From NCBI RefSeq assembly GCF_038066715.1, contig NZ_JBBUKT010000002.1:310001-374000 (forward strand): a stretch of 64,000 bases of DNA, given 5' to 3'. This stretch comes from Luteolibacter sp. Y139 (GTDB taxonomy: Bacteria; Verrucomicrobiota; Verrucomicrobiia; Verrucomicrobiales; Akkermansiaceae). A program made the translations under genes and the position numbers. Below are positions 34,326 to 41,437 of the stretch, one piece after another (positions within the stretch are counted from its first letter, which is position 1; each line of letters begins with the position of its first letter). The notes under the pieces were generated by a model. The model did no database searches. It saw nothing but the letters and a program-made list of their open reading frames with translations, and was not told where the DNA came from.

Positions 34326-35699
34326 ATGGCAAACTTGTCCGACAACTCTCAGCACAGGGCATGGTGGACCCAGCTCAATGGCTACCACTGGTTCGTCATG
34401 ACCGTCGCCTCGCTGGCGTGGTTTTTCGACTGTCTGGACCAGCGGCTGTTCTCGCTGGCGCGCAATCCGGCGCTGAAAGCACTGATGCCGGGAGCGCCGG
34501 ACGGAGACATTCAGGCGGTTGGCAAGGAGGTCACAGCCCTGTTCCTGGTGGGCTGGGGGATCGGCGGCATGATTTTCGGGGCATTGGGGGACCGCTATGG
34601 TCGCTCGAAAATGCTCACCGTCACGGTGCTGCTCTATTCGATCTTCACCGGGTTGAGCTTCTTCAGCACCCACTATTGGGACTTCGCGATCTATCGCTTC
34701 TTGACCGGCGTTGGCGTCGGCGGCGTGTTCGGTCTGGCCGTTGCCTTGATCGCCGAAACGGTACCGGATGGAGCGCGGGCTGGGGCGCTTGGGACGCTTC
34801 AGGTTCTTTCCACCGTCGGAAATATCACCGCGGCTTTCATCAACATGGGCGTGGATGCGCTGCAGACAGCCGGAACCATCACGCCGGGCACGGGCTGGCG
34901 GTGGCTATTCCTGGTGGGCGCGGTGCCAGCCTTCCTTGTGTTCTTCATCCGGGGCTACCTTAAGGAGCCCGAGCCGTGGTTGAAACTGAAGCGCGAGGGC
35001 CGCTTGCCGACGGGGAGCATTTTGGCCCCTTATGCCGCGCTGCTGCGTGACGCGCGGTGGCGACGCAACCTGATCGTGGGAGCCATCATTTCCTCCACTG
35101 GCGTGGTGGGGCTTTGGGCAATCGGGGAATATGCGGTGGACCTCCAGCGAATTGTGTTTCGCAAGCATTTCGAGGCCACGGGTGCCGTGGGGCCTGAACT
35201 CGCCAAGCTGGTCAATGGAGCGGTGACCAATGCCTACCTCCTTACCATGGTCGGCGCGGCGTTCGGGATGTCTTTCTTCACGTGGCTCTGTGGCAAGACC
35301 GGCCGCAAGGTGGCCTTTGCGGTTGGGTTCTCGTCTGCCGCGATCATCACGGCGCTGGTCTATTGGAAGATGAACTCGCCGATGGATGCGTATTGGATGA
35401 CGCCGCTGATGGGCGGGGCGCAGCTTGGCGTGCTCGCTGGCTTTGCGATCTATTTGCCTGAGCTTTTCCCAAGTCGTTTGCGGAGTACCGGGACGTCTTT
35501 CTGCTACAATCTCGGTCGCTTTGCCGCTGCTGGCGGGAGTTTCTTCTCCGCGGCCCTCGCCAAGGGAGCGTATGGCCAATATGGCTCGCCTGACATGGAG
35601 CGCTACTCGGCCATGACGATGTGCGTGATCTATCTCGCGGGGATCATCGTCCTAATCTGGGCTCCGGAGACGAAGGGGAAGCCGCTGCCGGAGGATTGA
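34326..35699 (+). CDS. MFS transporter (sugar/organic-acid porter type)
   Basis: 457 residues from ATG 34326 (MANLSDNSQHRAWW); the frame above it lacks hydrophobic or family features. About twelve membrane helices. The loop 2-3 signature of the superfamily is GALGDRYGRSKML at residues about 80-92, and the helix-4 motif is YRFLTGVGVGGVFGLAVALIAE. The central loop KEPEPWLKLKREGR separates the halves. The second half has CGKTGRKVAF and the final PELFPSRLRSTGTSFCYN, typical of sugar- and aromatic-acid-porter families. It is an inner-membrane symporter or uniporter of unknown substrate. It is divergent from the Gfo/Idh/MocA gene, and its stop directly abuts that of the converging gene. Confidence 0.82.
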   Translation: MANLSDNSQHRAWWTQLNGYHWFVMTVASLAWFFDCLDQRLFSLARNPALKALMPGAPDGDIQAVGKEVTALFLVGWGIGGMIFGALGDRYGRSKMLTVTVLLYSIFTGLSFFSTHYWDFAIYRFLTGVGVGGVFGLAVALIAETVPDGARAGALGTLQVLSTVGNITAAFINMGVDALQTAGTITPGTGWRWLFLVGAVPAFLVFFIRGYLKEPEPWLKLKREGRLPTGSILAPYAALLRDARWRRNLIVGAIISSTGVVGLWAIGEYAVDLQRIVFRKHFEATGAVGPELAKLVNGAVTNAYLLTMVGAAFGMSFFTWLCGKTGRKVAFAVGFSSAAIITALVYWKMNSPMDAYWMTPLMGGAQLGVLAGFAIYLPELFPSRLRSTGTSFCYNLGRFAAAGGSFFSAALAKGAYGQYGSPDMERYSAMTMCVIYLAGIIVLIWAPETKGKPLPED

Positions 35700-37055
35700 T
35701 CACTCCCGCGCTGCGGCGAGCTTCGCGTCATCGAGGTCCAGCCGGTAAAGGATCTGATTGTAGTTGTAGCGCGGCGTTGGCTGCGCGTGGTCGGCGAACT
35801 CAGCGGTGTAGGTTCCTTCGAAGACGATGAAGCTCGCATCTTCCGGCGTGAGCTCGGGGTGAATGCGCGGGTTGTAGAAGGTGTAATTGTCGTGGGTCAG
35901 GACCTTAACGGCCTTGCCCCACGGGCCCATGGGTGAGGCCGCCTCGGCATACCAGATCTCGCCGAAGGCGGAGGGCTTGCCGTGGAGCTGGGTGAAGATG
36001 GTGACCCAACGCTTGCGGAAGGGATTCCAAGCCACAGAGCCGCGGTGGGGCTTCACTTCCGAGCCGTCTTCGGCCGAGCGTGGGGATGGGGGAGTGGTGA
36101 CCTTTTCCCATTGATCGCGCAGTTCCCAGCCTTCGAAGGTGGCCGGGCAGCGCATGGTGGGAAATGGATCGCCGAAGAGGATCCATTCCTTCTTCTGTTC
36201 GTCTTTCCAAAGGAGCGGATGGCCGCGCGGAATGAGGCCTTTTTCTCCGTCGCCTTCCTTCCATAGGACCCGATGCCGGGTGAAATTTTCGGTCTGGCGG
36301 TCCCAGGTGCAAAGGCCGACTTCATATTCGTCGAGGTGGCCTTTGATCTTCGAATAGGTCGCTACCAGCCGTCGTCCGGAGTAGCGGTCGGGGATCTCGA
36401 CCATGCCGGTGAGCCACGTCGGGCCGTCGCCGGGGATGGGAGCGACGCCGCGCACCTTGCCCTGGGCGTCACGGAAGTGTTGGAAGGGAATCGAGAGTGG
36501 GGGCTTGAACTCCGGGATGGGTTGAACAGCGGTACGGGCTGCGGTGGACTGAAAGACTCCGAGGGGATAGCCCGCCAAAGTGGTGTCCCCCCACAGCCAG
36601 AACAGTTCGTTGCCTTGCCGCGCCACAAGAACGGAATCGCAGCCGAAGACGCCGGTCTCCGAGGCCTTCGCTTCGCCGCCGAGCTTCTGCTGCTCCGCGA
36701 ACATGCCTGCTCCTGTGAGCCGGCCTAGCCGCTTGGCAATGTTTCGTCGCTCGACCTCGATGCGGATGGTTCCGCCGGCTGTCGGCGAAGTCCGGATGCC
36801 CTCGTAGCCGAAGCCGTCCTTCTTCACGCCGTAGCCGTGGCCCTTCACGCTGAACCAGACGGCGCGGTCGAAGAGCTCGGGATCTTCCAGGGCGATCAGG
36901 CCGGCATTGTCGCTGACATAGCGGGCGTCGTGGGTGGTCCGCAGCTCGACGAGCGGGACAGGCCAGCCGTTCTCCTTGTCGACGATTTCGATGCGGCAGG
37001 GCTCGATCGCGAGTCCGGCGGATGAAAGAGCGAGCAGGGAGAGGGCGGCCTTCAT
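35700..37055 (-). CDS. Exported protein with beta-propeller-like pattern, function unknown
   Basis: 451 residues with a signal peptide (MKAALSLLALSSAGLA). Residues about 20-110 form an Ig- or carboxypeptidase-regulatory-like domain (IEIVDKENGWPVPLVELRTT). Residues about 125-445 contain repeated aromatic strands of the GH43/DUF4185 propeller kind: GCDSVLVARQGNELFWLWGDT, PTWLTGMVEIPD, EWILFGDPFPTMRCP, VAWNPFRKRWVTIFTQ, GEIWYAEAASPMGPWG and FYNPRIHPEL. The 'NELFWLWGDT' and 'EASSPMGPWG' elements are common in DUF4185/GH-like propellers, but a full set of catalytic acids could not be fixed. It is exported, and possibly a glycan-active or -binding protein. The gene lies 9 bp downstream of the formylglycine-generating enzyme gene and is probably cotranscribed with it. 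Confidence 0.6.
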   Translation of the reverse strand: MKAALSLLALSSAGLAIEPCRIEIVDKENGWPVPLVELRTTHDARYVSDNAGLIALEDPELFDRAVWFSVKGHGYGVKKDGFGYEGIRTSPTAGGTIRIEVERRNIAKRLGRLTGAGMFAEQQKLGGEAKASETGVFGCDSVLVARQGNELFWLWGDTTLAGYPLGVFQSTAARTAVQPIPEFKPPLSIPFQHFRDAQGKVRGVAPIPGDGPTWLTGMVEIPDRYSGRRLVATYSKIKGHLDEYEVGLCTWDRQTENFTRHRVLWKEGDGEKGLIPRGHPLLWKDEQKKEWILFGDPFPTMRCPATFEGWELRDQWEKVTTPPSPRSAEDGSEVKPHRGSVAWNPFRKRWVTIFTQLHGKPSAFGEIWYAEAASPMGPWGKAVKVLTHDNYTFYNPRIHPELTPEDASFIVFEGTYTAEFADHAQPTPRYNYNQILYRLDLDDAKLAAARE

Positions 37056-37064
37056 GGCCGGTCG

Positions 37065-38141
37065 TTACTTCGCTTCGGCGAGATCCCTTACACAGCGGAA
37101 GCCGGTATGATTGGTCGGTGACTCGCTATCCTGCGAATGCCGCGCGGCGGGCCGGTAGCGCATGCAGTAGGAGACGTGGCAGAGGAAGGAGCCTCCCTTT
37201 GTCACGCGGTGGACCTTGCCATCGCCTTTTTTACCGGTGTCGCGATTGACCCAAGTGGTTGGGCCGGTGGGATTGTCGGGATCGCACTCGGTGAAATAAT
37301 CCGGATCGTAGAGGTCGCTGCAGAGTTCCCAGACATTGCCGGCCATGTCGTAGAGGCCGTAGCCGTTCGGCGGGAAGCTTTTGGCGGGGGAGCTGCCTTT
37401 GAAGCCATCGTCGCCGGTGTTCTTGTTAGGGAACTCGCCCTGCCACGAGTTGGCCATCCACTTGCCATCGGGCTTCAGCTCATCGCCCCAGGTGTAGATC
37501 TTTCCTTCGAGACCGCCGCGGGCGGCGTATTCCCACTCTGCTTCGGTCGGGACGCGCTTGTTGGCCCACTTGGCATAGGCGACGGCGTCTTCATAGATCA
37601 CGCAGACCACGGGGTAGTTCTCTTTGCCAGTGATCGAGCTGTCCTTGCCGGTCGGGTGTTGCCAATTCGCGGTCGGGTCCCAGCGCCACCACTCGATGGA
37701 GCGGCCGGGAATGTTCGGGTCGCCTTCGACGTGGGCGTCCTCGCGGAAGACGATCGAGCCATTGTTGAACTTCTCGCCCGGCAGGTTGCCGCGGGCTTCC
37801 GCGGGGAAGTCCTCAGCCTTCACCTCGCGCTCCGCGAAGGTGGCATATTTGGTGGCCTTGATGAATTCGGCGAACTGGGCATTGGTGACCTCAGTCTCGT
37901 CGATCCAGAAACCTTTTACGGTAACCTTGTGGGCCGGGCCTTCCTCCGGGAAGGTTTTCTCCCCGTAAGGTGTTTGAAATGCCCCGTCGTGTCCCATGGT
38001 GTAAGTGCCTCCGGACAAGCGCACCATGCCGTCCTTCTTTTCCAATCCCGCCACTTGGGCAGGAGTGGATGATGAGGACGAGGCGGCCGTTTCCTTTTGG
38101 CAGGATGGCAGCAGGGCGAGGAGCAGCAGCAGGCGCTTCAT
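37065..38141 (-). CDS. Exported formylglycine-generating enzyme (SUMF1 family), putative lipoprotein
   Basis: 358 residues from ATG 38141. The longer open frame upstream is the antisense of the MFS gene. The start MKRLLLLLALLPSC looks like a lipoprotein signal (Cys14), although the Pro at -2 is atypical. The FGE-sulfatase domain fills residues about 35-355: SGGTYTMGHDG, IDETEVTNAQFAEF, WEYAARGGL, YDMAGNVWELCSDLY and the terminal GFRCVRD. The copper-binding active-site pair of true FGEs is present as Cys321 and Cys326 in GGSFLCHVSYCMRYRPAAR, so this is more than a structural SUMF1-like protein. FGE turns a Cys in sulfatases into formylglycine. Bacterial FGEs described so far act mostly in the cytoplasm; this one appears exported. 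No sulfatase gene is in the window. Confidence 0.85.
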   Translation of the reverse strand: MKRLLLLLALLPSCQKETAASSSSSTPAQVAGLEKKDGMVRLSGGTYTMGHDGAFQTPYGEKTFPEEGPAHKVTVKGFWIDETEVTNAQFAEFIKATKYATFAEREVKAEDFPAEARGNLPGEKFNNGSIVFREDAHVEGDPNIPGRSIEWWRWDPTANWQHPTGKDSSITGKENYPVVCVIYEDAVAYAKWANKRVPTEAEWEYAARGGLEGKIYTWGDELKPDGKWMANSWQGEFPNKNTGDDGFKGSSPAKSFPPNGYGLYDMAGNVWELCSDLYDPDYFTECDPDNPTGPTTWVNRDTGKKGDGKVHRVTKGGSFLCHVSYCMRYRPAARHSQDSESPTNHTGFRCVRDLAEAK

Positions 38142-38252
38142 GACGGATGATTTCGGGAAATGGTGAACCGTTCCGGGCGGCGGGGCACGGAAAAATGTCC
38201 GCTCTGCCGTGATTGCAATGCCGGGCGATCCGTCGAGGATAGCGCCGCCGCC

Positions 38253-39587
38253 ATGAACGATCGTCGAATCTATCCGCTCAAGGGACTGCCGCAGCAACGC
38301 CAGATCTGGAGCTGGATTTCCTATGACGTGGCGAACCAGTCCTTCACGTTGATCGTGAACACGATGCTGTTCTCGGTGTTTTTCGGCGCGGTGATCGTGC
38401 AGGACGATACCAAGGACGATCGCCTGTGGTCGCTGGCCTTTGGCGGCAGCATGCTTTTGGCCGCCTTGTTGTCGCCGCTGGCGGGCGCGGCGGCGGACGA
38501 GCGGGCCTGGAAAAAGTCGGGACTGATCGTTACCGGCGTCGTTTGCGCCCTCTTCACCTGCGGTCTCGCCTTTCTCAAGCCGGGGCAGATTTGGTTGACC
38601 ATGCTGCTCTATATTCCGGCGAACTTCGCGTTCGCGATCGGGGAGAACTTCCTCGCCAGCTTCTTGCCGACCTTGGCGCGAAAGGAGGAGGTGGGGCGCC
38701 TGAGCGGGTTCTCGTGGGGACTCGCTTATTTCGCCGCGCTGGTTCTCATTTTCATCACTGCGGGCAGCATGATGCTCTTCAAATTGAATGACCCGGAGAA
38801 ATGGCGCCCGTTCTTCATGATGGCCGGGCTGTGGTTCCTTTTCTTCACCATTCCGACGATCCTCTGGCTGAAGGAACCTGCGGTGGAGCACACCGTTCAC
38901 TCGGGGAAATCGTGGCTCACCGCCGGCTTCGTTCGGCTTGGTGAGACCTTCAAGCACCTGCGCGGATATCGCGATCTCGCGATGTTGATGGCGGCCTCGT
39001 TCTTCTTTGGCACCGGCATGAGCGTGGTGGTCTCGTTCGCCAGCAAGCTGGCGGGAGAATACGGATTCACGAACGAGAAGATGGTGATCTTCATGGCGGT
39101 GATCACGGTGTCCGGGATTATCGGGACGGTGGTGCCGATGCTGTTCCAGGATCGCATCGGGCACCGGCTCACTTCGGCGTTGCTGCTCGGCGTGTGGGTG
39201 CTCGCGGCCGCCGGCTTCGCGGGATATGCCTACCTTTACGAGGCTCACATGGTGAACGGTGTCGGCCACTATCCGACGTGGCCGCTGTGGCTGATCGGGA
39301 ACTTGTTAGGCTTCGGTCTCGGTTCACTGGGTTCGGCGAACCGGGCGTTCGTCGGGTATCTGGCACCGCCGGAAAAATCGGCCGAATTTTTCGGGATCTG
39401 GGGTCTGATGATCAAACTTGCGGCCGTGATGACCTTCCCGTTTGCGTGGGTGAAGGACACGACCGGCAACCCGCAGGCCTTGCTCTTGTTAGCCGGTTTC
39501 ATCGCCGTGGGACTGGTGCTCACGCTGCTGATCGATGAAAAACGCGGCCACGCGGTGGCGCAGCGCGGTGTGGAAGGGGCGGAATAG
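38253..39587 (+). CDS. MFS transporter, UMF1 (Atg22-like) family
   Basis: 444 residues from ATG 38253 (MNDRRIYPLKGLPQQ). The UMF1 opening IWSWISYDVANQSFTLIVNT is plain. A conserved LLSPLAGAAADERAWKK loop follows the second helix, in the place of the MFS motif A. About twelve helices can be counted. Late motifs LGSANRAFVGYLAPPEKSAEFFGIWGLMIKLAAV are typical of the family. UMF1 members are relatives of the yeast vacuolar amino-acid exporter Atg22; bacterial substrates are unknown. It is divergent from the FGE gene by 111 bp. The RGG-rich gene starts 72 bp downstream on the same strand. Confidence 0.82.
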   Translation: MNDRRIYPLKGLPQQRQIWSWISYDVANQSFTLIVNTMLFSVFFGAVIVQDDTKDDRLWSLAFGGSMLLAALLSPLAGAAADERAWKKSGLIVTGVVCALFTCGLAFLKPGQIWLTMLLYIPANFAFAIGENFLASFLPTLARKEEVGRLSGFSWGLAYFAALVLIFITAGSMMLFKLNDPEKWRPFFMMAGLWFLFFTIPTILWLKEPAVEHTVHSGKSWLTAGFVRLGETFKHLRGYRDLAMLMAASFFFGTGMSVVVSFASKLAGEYGFTNEKMVIFMAVITVSGIIGTVVPMLFQDRIGHRLTSALLLGVWVLAAAGFAGYAYLYEAHMVNGVGHYPTWPLWLIGNLLGFGLGSLGSANRAFVGYLAPPEKSAEFFGIWGLMIKLAAVMTFPFAWVKDTTGNPQALLLLAGFIAVGLVLTLLIDEKRGHAVAQRGVEGAE

Positions 39588-39659
39588 GGTCGAAAATGGC
39601 CGTTTAAATTGTCGCAAGGCGGGTTTGTCATTTCCGGCGGGGTCGCTAGTGTCCGCGGC

Positions 39660-41291
39660 GTGAGCGACCCTTCCGATGAGCTGGCCAAGCGCCTGCTGTC
39701 CGCATTCGAGCTAGGCCCGTCCTGGGCCCGGAACGATGCACCGGCGAAAAAACAACCCGAGCACCGTGACCAAGATGCCCCGCGCGAGCGCGAGCGGCGG
39801 GATCAGGGCGACCGCGATTTCCGCGGCCGTCGTGATGACCGCGGCGGCGATCGGCGGGACCAGCGCGGAGGCTTTGGAGGCGGTGGAGGAGGCGGCGGAC
39901 GTCGCGATGATCGAGGCCCGCGTCGTGATGGCGACCGCCGTCAGGGCTATGGACAAGGTCAGGGTCATGGCCATGGACGCGATCAGGGGCCGCGTGACTT
40001 TCCCCAGCCGGCGGAAGGCGTGCGGGTCTCGATTTCTCCCGCGGCGGAGGCGGTGCATCTCGTGGTGAAGGAAATCCATCACGTCGCCCGCGTTTACTCG
40101 CTCTATGATGTCGCCCAGATCCTGCTTGCCGGACGTGAGCGGTATCACCTGCAGTTCGCCGTTTCGGACAAGGTGGGACCGATCTTCAAGAGCAAGCTCG
40201 ATTCCTCGATGTGGCTGACGAAGGAGGAGGCAATTTCGCATTTCTGGCACTCGGATGCGGCGAAGGACCTCTACGAATCCGAGGAGATCGAAACCGACCC
40301 ACCGGCTGGCAATTTCCAGGTCGTCGCGCGCTGCGGCATGAGCGGCGAGTGGCTCGGACCTCCGAACTTCCATTCTTATCAGACGACGCTGCGTCGTATT
40401 CATCGCGAGCAGTTCTCGCACATGCCGTTCGAGGTTTATTCCTCGCGTGTCCGCACGGAGCGTGGCGAGGAAGCGGTCAATGCGTGGCTGGAGACGATGA
40501 AGAAGCGCGTGCGCTGGCGGCTCAAGGGTGCCGGTGATGACGCGTGGAGCTTTGATCGTGGCGAGATCGAGCGCGACTTCGCGACCAAGCGTTTCGCGGA
40601 GGTCTTCGAGGAAATCCGCAGCGCTGAGGTTTCCGGCAATATCCCGGCCCGCGATCTCTCGCCGGGCCTGCTTGCCTGTGTCCGCATAGCCGGTTCGCAT
40701 GCGCGCAAGCATCCTGCCATTTTGATCCCGGCGATCTGTCGCTTGTTAGAAGGCGAGCATCTCTCGGTCTTCAAGCGGGAGGGCAAGCTCTTCACCGGTC
40801 CTGCCCGTCCGCATCCGCTGACGACCGATGCCATCCTCGCCGAGCGCCCGTCGGCCATGGTCGAGTGGCTGGAAAAGAACCCGACCGCGAAGCTCGCGGA
40901 CCTGTGGAAGGGTGTCCTTCCCGAGGGATCCACTGAGCCGGGCAAGGAATGGCTGGCGGATCTCTTCTGGCTGTTGACGCAAGGTCACGTGCTTCTCTTC
41001 GCCGATGATTCACTCGTGCTGCCGCGCCGCCGCGCTCCGCAGCAAGGTGGTGGAGGACCCAAGCCTGCCGGGGCCAAGGCTCCGGCGACGAAGGCCGCGA
41101 AGAAAAAGAAGAAGAAGCGGAAGCGGAAGGCACGTGGTCCGAAGGTCGCCGTGCCGAGTCACGCGAAGACCGTTCGCACGATCTCGCGCATGTCGCCTGG
41201 CAAGCTGCGGACGCTTCGTGGTCCCGATCTCCTGTGGCGCCGCCGTCTGGTGAAGCGCGGGAAGATCATCGCGCTGGCCGAGGAGGAATAA
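39660..41291 (+). CDS. RGG-rich protein with conserved core and Lys/Arg-rich tail, function unknown
   Basis: 543 residues from GTG 39660 (VSDPSDELAKRLLSAFELGP). A TTG at 39609 opens the same frame but its codons are not protein-like. Residues about 30-115 are disordered and rich in Arg/Gly/Asp, with RGGFGGGGGGGGRRDDRG and GQGQGHGHGRDQG runs, like eukaryotic RGG boxes. Residues about 120-460 form a conserved globular core (VHLVVKEIHHVARVYSLYD, FQVVARCGMSGEWLGPPN, VNAWLETMKKRVRW) that I cannot assign to a named fold. The tail holds KAAKKKKKKRKRKARGP. Charge and RGG content suggest nucleic-acid, probably RNA, binding (inference). A 14-bp match to the RND-locus operator lies just upstream (39607-39620). 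A terminator follows. Confidence 0.65.
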   Translation: MSDPSDELAKRLLSAFELGPSWARNDAPAKKQPEHRDQDAPRERERRDQGDRDFRGRRDDRGGDRRDQRGGFGGGGGGGGRRDDRGPRRDGDRRQGYGQGQGHGHGRDQGPRDFPQPAEGVRVSISPAAEAVHLVVKEIHHVARVYSLYDVAQILLAGRERYHLQFAVSDKVGPIFKSKLDSSMWLTKEEAISHFWHSDAAKDLYESEEIETDPPAGNFQVVARCGMSGEWLGPPNFHSYQTTLRRIHREQFSHMPFEVYSSRVRTERGEEAVNAWLETMKKRVRWRLKGAGDDAWSFDRGEIERDFATKRFAEVFEEIRSAEVSGNIPARDLSPGLLACVRIAGSHARKHPAILIPAICRLLEGEHLSVFKREGKLFTGPARPHPLTTDAILAERPSAMVEWLEKNPTAKLADLWKGVLPEGSTEPGKEWLADLFWLLTQGHVLLFADDSLVLPRRRAPQQGGGGPKPAGAKAPATKAAKKKKKKRKRKARGPKVAVPSHAKTVRTISRMSPGKLRTLRGPDLLWRRRLVKRGKIIALAEEE

Positions 41292-41323
41292 CCGGCGCTG
41301 GTTTTCCTCACATCCCTTAACGC

Positions 41324-41354
41324 AAAAGCTCACCCGCCATCGGGTGAGCTTTTT
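41324..41354. terminator. Bidirectional Rho-independent terminator
   Basis: AAAAGCTCACCC (41324-41335) and GGGTGAGCTTTT (41342-41353) form a 12-bp stem with loop GCCATC, plus one further T. A T-run is present on both strands because of the A4 and T4 ends. It lies between the RGG-rich gene and the convergent putA gene and can serve both. Confidence 0.88.
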
Positions 41355-41437
41355 GCTTTGGATGAGTGCCTCGCCCCGGCGAGCCCGGATTCTCCCCCCA
41401 GATCACCCAGGTTCTGACCCGGGACGAAGCAACGGGA

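Noticed and set aside
38142-39269. Long in-frame extension upstream of the formylglycine-generating enzyme on the minus strand
   Set aside because: It is antisense to the UMF1 transporter gene, is rich in Arg/Glu/His as expected of a shadow frame, and precedes a good signal peptide start at 38141.
39660-41291. Glycine run and CG-rich repeats as a CRISPR or tandem-repeat array
   Set aside because: The repeats are coding (RGG region) and irregular; no spacer-repeat structure is present anywhere in the window.
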